Part shown: piece by piece, positions 57,007 through 64,000 of the stretch
Layout of the letters: each line of letters opens with the position of its first letter
Position numbering within the stretch: position 1 is the stretch's first letter
Assembly: GCA_018806915.1 (NCBI GenBank)
Contig: JAGKQI010000100.1
Location: 1,798,001 to 1,862,000, forward strand
From: Phytophthora colocasiae
Taxonomy: Eukaryota > Oomycota > Peronosporomycetes > Peronosporales > Peronosporaceae
Direction of reading: 5' to 3'
Length of the DNA: 64,000 nucleotides
Position numbers and translations under genes: made by a program
The notes under the pieces: generated by a model
Databases searched by the model: none
Seen by the model: the letters and a program-made list of their open reading frames with translations, nothing else
What the model was told of the DNA's origin: nothing

Positions 57007-58454
57007 TGTGGTGGAGCGGATCTGGCCAAAATCTGGTTGAGGCCGATCGCGATCGCCACTTGCGCCCAGACACCGACTAACGGAGGGGTCCCCGATGATC
57101 CGTGATCTTGTTGCGTGTAGTGTTCACCTTGTGTACCCGTCGGTAGGCGGGTTACGCTCTTCCAGGTAACTTCTGAAGATGTCTTGGGACGAGAAGAAGG
57201 TCTTGGGTGACGCAGGGGTTTGAGGCGGCGTGGAAGTTCTTCACTCCACCTCGGGGTACTTGATCCCGGTCGTAGGCGAGTTCTCGAGCCTTGATCCGGG
57301 TGCCTGGTTCTTGATTCAGGTCTTCCAATAGTCCAATGTTCGGGATTCAGTCCCTTCCTTTCGTTGTTTTCCGCTTCCGATAGCGGGGGTCTTGAGGGGG
57401 CGAGATTCGACGGGATCCTTAGGCTAAACAACCAATTCCTTCCGATCCGATGTATGCACTTAAAGGATAGTTCACTAGATAGGCAAAGCTGGCCAATATA
57501 TTATCCAGACTTAACCGCTATACTAGGTCACGTATCCTTACCTTCCTGACGCTTGTAGGGCCAATGTAGTTCCCGGTTCCAGGCGTAGCGAAGACACTTG
57601 AGTGGTTCAGGGCAAATTCGAGTCTGTTTATGGTTATTCCTATGCCTACTAATCCCATCCTGATTTACTATCCTACGACCACATGACACTGGCTACAGAG
57701 CTGATCCCTAGCTTGGTTCCCCTAACCCCGATCTTGAGCCGATTCCGTACTTAACCGAAGCTTGATCTCGCACTTAACCGAAGCTTGATCTCGTACTTAA
57801 CCGAAGCTTGATCTCGCACTTAACCGAAGCTTGATCTCGCACTTAACCGAAGCTTGATCTCGCACTTAACCGAAGCTTGATCTCGCACTTAACCGGAGCT
57901 TGATCTCGTACTTAATCGGGACTTGGTCACTGCCTGATCCCGCTTGGTGATCCTTCAAAGAATCCGGATCAGGCCACAAGAAGAGTCTGCGTCGCGCCTG
58001 GGGTTGACCTTGATCTGGAGCTGATCTCGCACTTATACGGGAGAGGATCATTGCGCGATCTTGCGTGATCTTGCGTGATCTCGCTTCGTCGCCGCCCGGG
58101 GAAGTTGGATCGTGCTGTTAGAGGCTTCGGGGCGCCAGGGTAAGCTGATCATGCTCGCTTGGGGCCCCGTCATCGTTGATCGCGCGAGAACATCCTTGAT
58201 TTCCCCATTCTTCCTCCGGCAGGATTCGGATCACCCACGAACACCACGGCAGGATTCGGATCACCCACGAACACCGCTCCACCTGCTTCTTCGCCGGTGT
58301 CTCCGTTGCCTGTACCCGGCGGGACCCATCGTACCTTCGTCTGATTCGACCCAGATCTGGCGATCACAGGTCCCCCCTGTCGCTCGTTCCGACTCTATTC
58401 GGGTTCGTGGCTGACATCGCCTCTCCGGGAAAAATTTTCGTCCGCTTCACCACA
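57007..58454 (-). repeat. Element D copy 2, 5' LTR
   Basis: 1448 bp, reverse complement of the D LTR, with about seven units of the 23-bp array. It is the only uninterrupted LTR of copy 2. Followed by the AAGG duplication at 58455-58458. Confidence 0.93.
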
Positions 58455-58601
58455 AAGGGCTCCGGAACCCTTGACGGACAAGGAATGTGGTATTGGAAGC
58501 AGGGCCAGGCGATCACTCGCCCCGTGTTCTTCCGTCTCCAGAACGTCCTCAGCTCCACTGTTTCTGGATTCACCATCAAGAACCTGCCATTCCGTACCTT
58601 C
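58455..58601 (+). pseudogene. Polygalacturonase pseudogene, piece 2
   Basis: Resumes the gene after element D at KGSGTLDGQGMWYWKQGQ and runs through GFTIKNLPFRTF, matching residues 113-161 of the intact gene at 62186-63301. It stops at CTTC (58598-58601), where MULE-2 is inserted. Confidence 0.92.
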
Positions 58602-60485
58602 GGTTACCTTTTAAATGGATCGTATACGGAACTGATCGGTTGTATGATCGGACACATACCTCACGTATGATCAGATTAGGGATGTGAAAACTAGTGGCGG
58701 AGTGCAGACGCTTCTTCTTGTTTCTCTCGGAGTGTTCAGTGGAGAGGAACTCGGTTGCTCCATCAGTCTGGAAGTTGTATCAAGAGGCTCAACTGAAGTA
58801 ACATGCTGGAATGGGGCGGTGGTGCCGCGGCTGAGGTCGAGCAGACGGGTGCCGTGGCTTCTCACAGTCGATCGGAAGGTGTTGGTGACGACGACAACAA
58901 TCGCCGAGTCAACCAAGGAGATCTGATTGAGCCATGGACGGATGTTGCCGACGAACACATGGCACTGGGATCTGAACAAGCTGTAGGTGGAAGTAGCATT
59001 ACTCCCAGGCGTGCTGAGCGTACCAACGTGCGTTTACAAGGGGTACAAGTACACTCGGGCATGGTCGTCTTCCAGAAAGATTGTCTATCGCTGCTCCAAG
59101 TTTCGAGCAGGATGTCGTGGCAAGTTGGAATTCACGGTTGCTTCTATGGGTTACTCTACCGTACGGTGCCACACGTGCCGTGACCGAGACGTAACGAGCT
59201 CAGTCGTCAATGTTGAAGCGGAAATGAAAGCCCAAGCAGATCTTTTAGCGATTGAGCACGTTGCATGGCCTGTGCGTCAAGTTTGGGAAGATTTAAGACG
59301 TCAATTCTACTCAACGGCAAACCCTAACGTAGTTCGCGGCCTGTCGGAGCAGCAAGTTATTCGACGTGTGCACCACGCTAGAAACCAGCATTACTCAGGT
59401 AACGTGCACGGATCAATCGAGATCCCACCGCTCTCGCTTGCACTCGATGAGGCAGTACCGTTCTTTCAATTCCACTGCGTTACACCAAACCGTGAGAATT
59501 TGAGCAAGCCTACGCGAATTCTAGGTTGGGCTCATCCTGCCTTAGTATCGCTCTTACGTTACCATGGCACGACGCTATTCGTCGACGGTACCTTCCGTTG
59601 TGTCCCTACAGGATACACTCAATGTGTCGTGTTCATGGTGCACGACCGCGCTTCAGGAGTATTTGTTCCTGTATTTTGCGTTTTGAGCACCTCACGCAGT
59701 GGCGATTGTTACTGGGATATGATCCATTTCGTTGTTCAAGCAACGGACCAGCAGCTTGAGCCAGCAGAGATTGTCTGTGACTTCGAAGCAGCTTTGATGG
59801 ACTCCCTACAGACGCAATTTCCAAACGCCATTGTTTTGGGATGTCTGTTTCATATGAAGCAGGCACTTCGCCGCGCGATGAAGCGCTACGCACTACCAGA
59901 GGAAGAGTGTTTAATTGCTATGACGGGTGGTGTGTTGGATACACTGACCGTGATCGAGCACGATCAAGTCGAAAGGGGTATCAAGTGGGTAAAGCGTGAG
60001 ATCAAACAACGGTGCACTGCTGCTGGAGTGATCTATTCTACAGCTAAATGGAGGGAGTTTTGGGGGTACTTTAACCGCACGTGGCTTGGGCAATATTCGG
60101 TCGATGTCTGGAACGTATTCGGGCTGGACAACGAGCTGATTGCAAGAACCAATAATCCCCTCGAGCGATTTAACCGCGAGCTGAATAGCCGATTCCCGAC
60201 ACCGCATCCCTCGATGGCAACATTCGTGACAGTGATAAAGACAATTTCGCAAGAGTACGTGCGTCGTGTTGCTGATGTTCCACGTGGGCGTGCGCGTCGA
60301 GTTCCACGCGAGACTATTCAGCTTCCTCCGGCCATCAGCATTCCTACCGACATGTTAGGTAGCCACTAGCACGGTTCCATGCATCAACTTCCGCACTTTA
60401 AATTGTTTGTTCGTCCTGTTCACATTTCAGATCCGCCATCCAGGTCGTTAACCTGATCAGTTCAGTATACGATCCAAAATAAAAT
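58602..60485 (+). mobile_element. MULE-2, Mutator-like DNA transposon in the polygalacturonase gene
   Basis: The terminal inverted repeats start GGATCGTATAC(G/T)GAACTGATC at 58617-58640 and, inverted, at 60452-60475. Ten to fifteen A/T-rich bases lie outside them on each side. The host gene is interrupted between CCTTC and CTTCTCAGC, so only CTTC is clearly repeated; a 9-bp duplication is not visible. It carries one transposase gene related to that of MULE-1. Its terminal repeats are unlike those of MULE-1. Confidence 0.8.
58803..60369 (+). pseudogene. MULE-2 transposase, one frameshift near the N-terminus
   Basis: Mutator-like transposase. The N-terminal frame starts at ATG 58803 (MLEWGGGAAAEVEQTG) and is acidic. 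Near 59030 the reading shifts to VYKGYKYTRAWSSSRKIVYR, a FLYWCH-like zinc finger with CSKFRAGCRG and CHTC. From there an open frame runs to 60369 with the catalytic motifs DGTFRCV, CDFEAAL and NNPLERFNREL. The catalytic part is intact, unlike that of MULE-1, where the frameshift is further in. The shift could also be a missed short intron, but none is obvious. Confidence 0.84.
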
Positions 60486-60788
60486 CTTCTCAGCATCGTC
60501 ACCAGCAAGGACACGACACTTTCCGGTCTTACGATCGACTCCAGGGCCGGCAACGGACTGGCCAAGAATACGGACGGCTTCGGGCTGACCAAGAACGACC
60601 ACATTACGATCACCGGTAACAAGATCTACAACCAGGATGATTGCTTAGCTATGCAGTCCAGTACTAACACTATCTTCAGCAACAACTACTGCTGTGGTAG
60701 CCACGGTATTTCGGTCGGTTCGCTTGGCGGTAACAGCGTTGACCAGTCCACTACGGTGCAGGGTCTTACCGTCGAAGGTAACACGCAG
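60486..60788 (+). pseudogene. Polygalacturonase pseudogene, piece 3
   Basis: Contains the catalytic centre: KNTDGFGLTKNDHITITG (NTD motif), YNQDDCLAMQSSTN (DD motif) and GSHGISVGSLGGN (catalytic His). The residue after NTDGF is Gly where the intact gene has Asp. It is cut after GNTQ by the 580-bp inverted-repeat element. Confidence 0.92.
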
Positions 60789-61368
60789 CAGGGTTGTGAA
60801 AAATAAGATTGTTATTTAATTGAGCCCCAAGACTCGGGCCAATCAATAATTTGTTTATTGCAATTTTGTTTTCAATCATATCATCGAGCTCTGATTGGTA
60901 GAAAACCACCTAACCGTAAACTTAACCCAAACCCCTTGACGCTCGCTAAAGCTTTGCGAGAACTTTACAGTTAACTACACCGCTTTCAAAGCGTGGTGCT
61001 TTAACTTGTGGGCTGAGGTATTTCGCAGTTGGTGTGAACTCCTTCGTAATGGCATCAAACAGACACCGCACGTCCAATATAGTCGCATGTTTGGGTCTTG
61101 CAGAAATTTGCAAAGTGAAGAGACTGCTGGAGCTACCTCAGAGCTGTCTCGTCGAAGTTGTTTACGTCGTACAGGCCTAGAAGACCACTGCTTGCTCATT
61201 ATTGATGCGTTAAGAGTACTCAAGTAGCTCGTGACTTCACCAAAACGCGAGCTAAACGCCACAGTGAAATGGAGGATTATTGGACGTGATTGAGACCTCG
61301 CTCAATCAATAATTTAGTGTGTTTTAATTGAAGTATTTGAAAGTCAAATTGTTTTTTTCACAACCCTG
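60789..61368. mobile_element. 580-bp inverted-repeat element, MITE-like
   Basis: Begins CAGGGTTGTGAAAAA and ends with its inverse (61354-61368). The left flank GGTAACACGCAG and the right flank GTGGACAGC join in frame to the same length as the intact gene, so no target duplication is visible. The CAGGG ends resemble hAT-type elements. On the minus strand a short reading at about 61100-60960 gives CLFDAITKEFTPTAKYLSPQ, perhaps a fragment of a transposase gene. Confidence 0.65.
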
Positions 61369-61702
61369 GTGGACAGCGACAACGGTCTTCGCATTAAGAC
61401 GATCATCGGCCTCAAGGGTCTCGTGTCGGATGTCAAGTATGTTGACAACGAGCTATCGAACGTGAAGAATGCCATCGTGATCCGTTCGGATTACAGTAAG
61501 GCTAAGGGCGGCTACACGGGTGCCCCTACGAGTCAGGTGCAGATCACCGGTGTGAAGGTTTCGGGTCTTACGGGTTCAGCGAAGACTTTACGACATTAAG
61601 ACGAACCCGAAGGTGGTTTCGGACTGGAAGTTCTCGGGCATTGACGTGAGCGCTTCGGTCAAGGGTACGCTCGCCGGTATGCCTAACAGCCTTGCCGTTT
61701 AA
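61369..61702 (+). pseudogene. Polygalacturonase pseudogene, piece 4 (3' end)
   Basis: VDSDNGLRIKTIIGLKGL contains the RIK motif of GH28. A small indel near 61585 (GSAKT then a shifted reading) breaks the frame before DIKTNPKVVSDWKF. The end is SLAV and TAA at 61700-61702, the same position as in the intact gene. Confidence 0.92.
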
Positions 61703-62129
61703 ACGCACGACAACAAGTTTGCCGACTACGGATAAAAACATGTCAACAACATACATAATGACATTCTCTTACTTAAGTATTAATCAGACCCTTTTTTATC
61801 TGAACTACACGCATCCACGTCAGCACGTTCCTCGAAACCACTTGCTGCTAGCATAGCTAACACCCAGTGCTATTGTAGCACCTTCTAATGACATTTCTTG
61901 GGGTTGTTCCGGCTGAACAACTCCACGGTGCCGCACCACCGGGTCAGAAAATAGGAAATGCCTTTGTTATGGTTCTGTTCGGTTTGTCGAATTGAACCAC
62001 AACTGCGATATGCAACGGTTGTCTTCACGGCTCATGGCTCGCTATCAAATATCTATCGGATAGGCTGCCGTTCAAACGGCACTGCGACGAGAACCTGGTA
62101 ATTTTGTACTTCCGGCACAGCCCCGAAAG
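61703..62129. other. Intergenic region between the polygalacturonase pseudogene and the intact gene
   Basis: No gene. It includes the 158-bp sequence 61775-61932 that returns at the right edge of the window, and the distal promoter of the gene at 62186. Confidence 0.6.
61775..61932 (+). repeat. Direct repeat, first copy of 158 bp
   Basis: Identical to 63843-64000, 2068 bp further on. It lies about 250-410 bp upstream of the intact polygalacturonase ATG, so the repeat at the edge suggests another unit with the same promoter. Confidence 0.97.
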
Positions 62130-62145
62130 CCCCACTTTCCAATTT
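62130..62145 (+). promoter_or_regulatory. Oomycete-type initiator of the polygalacturonase gene
   Basis: CCCCACTTTCCAATTT matches 13 of 16 positions of the oomycete initiator consensus GCTCATTYYNCAWTTT. It is 41 bp before the ATG at 62186, a usual distance. Confidence 0.7.
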
Positions 62146-62185
62146 GCATCCAGTCAAGCACATCGACCAAAGTAAACTACCGCCT

Positions 62186-63301
62186 ATGAAGCTCGTCTCT
62201 GCCTCGCTCGCTGCCTTCGCTCTCCTTGCAGCCACTGTTAATGGTTCCACCATGCTACGCCAAGAAGCGGAGGGTGGCAACCCAGTCCAGCAGCAACAGG
62301 GTGCCAGCACGTGCAACCTCACTGGTACATACAAGAAGGGCACGGATATTTCGCAATGCAGCACCATCACCATCGGATCCCTTAGCGTCCCTGCTGGTGT
62401 GACTTTGGATCTCAGCAGGGCCAAGAACGGAGCTACTATCCAATTCACGGGCACTACTACGTTTGGAACACAGAAATGGAACGGGCCGCTCGTGACTCTG
62501 AGTGGAACGGATCTTACTGTTAAGGGCAACGGCAAACTTGATGGTCAAGGCGCTTGGTACTGGAAGCAGGGCCAGCAGACTACCCGCCCAGTGTTCTTCC
62601 AGGTGCACAAGGCGATTCACTCGACCATATCTGGGTTTACTATCCTCAATGCGCCTTACCGCACGTTCAGCATTGTGGACTCGATGTACACGACCCTTAC
62701 TGGATTGACGCTGGACTCCAGAGCTGGAAATGGCGTCGCTACTAACACGGACGGCTTTGATTTGAGCTCCAACGACCACATTACCATCACCGGCAACACG
62801 ATCTACAACCAGGACGACTGCCTCGCGATGCAGTCGAGCACCAATACGTTCTTCACTAACAATCACTGCTACAACAGCCACGGTATTTCTGTCGGATCTC
62901 TCGGAGGAAACACCGTGGACAGTACTACGACTGTTTCGGGTCTGACGGTGCAGGGCAACCACATCCATGACAGTGACAACGGCCTCCGTATCAAGACTAT
63001 TATCGGTCTGACGGGTTTGGTTTCAAACGTCAAATTCATTGACAATCAGCTCTCGAATGTTAGGAACGCCATTTGCGTCCACTCGGACTACAGTAAGTCC
63101 AAGGGAGGCTACACGGGAGCCCCTACCAGTCGGGCTCAGATCACGGGCGTCACTGTTTCGGGTCTTACTGGTACTGCCACGAATCTCTACGACATCGAGG
63201 TGAACCCGAAGGCAGTGTCTAGCTGGAAGTTCTCGAATATCCAGGTCCAGGCGGCGAGCAAGGGCAAGCTCAACGGTGTCCCCGGGGGTGTAGCTGTCTA
63301 G
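62186..63301 (+). CDS. Secreted endopolygalacturonase, GH28
   Basis: A 371-residue enzyme that hydrolyses alpha-1,4-galacturonan in plant cell walls; such enzymes are secreted by plant-pathogenic oomycetes. The ATG at 62186 is chosen because it starts a signal peptide (MKLVSASLAAFALLAATVNG, residues 1-20); a reading from 62144 has only TTG. A short Gln-rich propeptide follows. The right-handed beta-helix has all GH28 motifs: NTD at 187-189, DD at 210-211 (in NQDDCLAMQ), the catalytic His232 in SHG, and RIK at 268-270. The length is normal and no lesion is seen. AATAAA lies 50 bp after the stop. It is the intact paralog of the pseudogene at 29978-61702 and part of a duplicated unit. Confidence 0.96.
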   Translation: MKLVSASLAAFALLAATVNGSTMLRQEAEGGNPVQQQQGASTCNLTGTYKKGTDISQCSTITIGSLSVPAGVTLDLSRAKNGATIQFTGTTTFGTQKWNGPLVTLSGTDLTVKGNGKLDGQGAWYWKQGQQTTRPVFFQVHKAIHSTISGFTILNAPYRTFSIVDSMYTTLTGLTLDSRAGNGVATNTDGFDLSSNDHITITGNTIYNQDDCLAMQSSTNTFFTNNHCYNSHGISVGSLGGNTVDSTTTVSGLTVQGNHIHDSDNGLRIKTIIGLTGLVSNVKFIDNQLSNVRNAICVHSDYSKSKGGYTGAPTSRAQITGVTVSGLTGTATNLYDIEVNPKAVSSWKFSNIQVQAASKGKLNGVPGGVAV

Positions 63302-63350
63302 AAATTCCCTCCACTAAACAGCACTGGAGTCGATAGAGTGTGAACCAAAG

Positions 63351-63356
63351 AATAAA
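63351..63356 (+). terminator. Polyadenylation signal of the polygalacturonase gene
   Basis: AATAAA 50 bp after the stop codon. Confidence 0.5.
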
Positions 63357-63577
63357 CTTAATGTTAGATGCACAGCACACCGAGATTCTGTTAGCGTTGT
63401 ATCGATCAGCCACTCGTTGAATTGGAAATGGGGAACATGTTCGCACACCATTAGAAAGCTGAAGGCGCAGGGTATGTGCTCCCGGACTTCCTGCCGAAAC
63501 GGAGCCTTCGTTTGAATGGTAGAATAACTTTTGTCTTGCGTCTGAGAAGAGCCGTAAGGTTAAATTTCGTAATTCGG

Positions 63578-63687
63578 TCAATTTTTAGCGATAATCAATC
63601 GCACTTTTACACGAGCGGTAGGAGCTAATTGACTCCGTCCTGGCAAACCGATATTGTCTGTAAACGCTTCAATGGGCTAAAAATTGA
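63578..63687. repeat. Small foldback between polygalacturonase units
   Basis: TCAATTTTTAGC at 63578-63589 and its inverse GCTAAAAATTGA at 63676-63687 enclose 86 bp. It could be a tiny MITE. No target duplication is evident. The rest of 63302-63842 holds no gene. Confidence 0.4.
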
Positions 63688-63842
63688 TCGCGCGCCAGCG
63701 AGGTTTTATTGCAGCATGGCACCTAGCGGAATAAAATACGCCAAAAACAGCAAGACAAGTTATTTTTTACCAATCAAATACTGCTAACAATTTTGTGTGG
63801 CTCACCAAAAAACCTAATGGGCGATAGTACGGTGGACCGGAG

Positions 63843-64000
63843 AAGTATTAATCAGACCCTTTTTTATCTGAACTACACGCATCCACGTCAGCACGTTCCT
63901 CGAAACCACTTGCTGCTAGCATAGCTAACACCCAGTGCTATTGTAGCACCTTCTAATGACATTTCTTGGGGTTGTTCCGGCTGAACAACTCCACGGTGCC
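63843..64000 (+). repeat. Direct repeat, second copy of 158 bp, cut by the window edge
   Basis: Identical to 61775-61932 over its whole length. The window ends inside the repeat, so its true extent is unknown. Confidence 0.97.

Larger units (their letters stand above)
30373..58454 (-). mobile_element. Element D copy 2, 14-kb gypsy element split by copy 1
   Basis: Minus-strand Ty3/gypsy element inserted in the polygalacturonase gene with the 4-bp duplication AAGG (30369-30372 and 58455-58458). Both outer ends read TGTGGTG...CACCACA. Its own sequence is 30373-31690 plus 45738-58454, about 14.03 kb; the middle is copy 1. On the minus strand the order is LTR (57007-58454), gag, protease, reverse transcriptase, degenerate RNase H, second RNase H, integrase with chromodomain, antisense ORF (plus strand), LTR. 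Coding frames carry private indels. The dual RNase H plus chromodomain agrees with the oomycete group reported as Chronos. Confidence 0.92.

Noticed and set aside
30373..58454. The inverted pair of D copies as an assembly artefact
   Set aside because: The copies have many private indels and substitutions, different repeat numbers in the LTRs and two different target duplications. An artefact would give identical arms. Long reads would still be useful.
58602..60485. A 9-bp target duplication for MULE-2
   Set aside because: Only CTTC is repeated at the host junctions; the A/T-rich bases outside the terminal repeats do not match each other well.
1..64000. CRISPR arrays, operons or bacterial-type signals
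   Set aside because: The tandem repeats seen are LTR arrays or local duplications; genes, promoter and poly(A) signals are eukaryotic.

Overview
The window looks like nuclear DNA of an oomycete, most likely a Phytophthora-type Peronosporales genome. The reasons are an intact secreted GH28 polygalacturonase preceded by an oomycete-type initiator motif, Ty3/gypsy pols with the WIDD reverse-transcriptase motif that I know from Phytophthora, and MULE and PIF/Harbinger elements of oomycete type. Almost everything except one gene is mobile DNA, often nested with readable target-site duplications (TSDs).

Left block, 1-26634. An old gypsy element (element B) provides the frame. It is cut into four coding pieces: 1998-2619, 5274-7351, 16915-17707 and 25479-26429. 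It is split by a MULE (2620-5273, TSD GAAAAAAGT), a minus-strand gypsy element C (7352-16914, 632-bp LTRs, TSD ATTC) and a plus-strand gypsy element A (17708-25478, 409-bp LTRs, TSD CAAAT). Positions 1-1785 are the 3' end of a second copy of family A. A PIF/Harbinger element (26635-29708) follows and seems to interrupt the 3' LTR of B.

Right block, 29978-61702. A polygalacturonase gene is broken into four pieces by three insertions: a 28-kb gypsy complex (element D, 30373-58454, TSD AAGG), a second MULE (about 58602-60485) and a 580-bp inverted-repeat element (60789-61368). The D complex is two 14-kb copies of one family. Copy 1 (+, 31691-45737) inserted into the left LTR of copy 2 (-, TSD TCCC), which leaves 11-kb inverted arms. 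D carries a degenerate native RNase H, a second complete RNase H and a chromodomain, as in the Chronos-type oomycete elements.

The intact polygalacturonase gene lies at 62186-63301. The last 158 bases of the window repeat 61775-61932 exactly, so a further duplicated unit probably starts at the right edge.

The most unusual signals are these. Families A and D both carry a long antisense ORF between pol and the 3' LTR; in A, differences between two copies fall mainly at third codon positions of the antisense frame. Family D is strongly enriched in GATC in coding and LTR sequence. The D inverted pair could form a giant hairpin RNA. A tRNA-like fold with a shortened anticodon arm sits inside the first MULE. 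All calls are by eye, without database searches.
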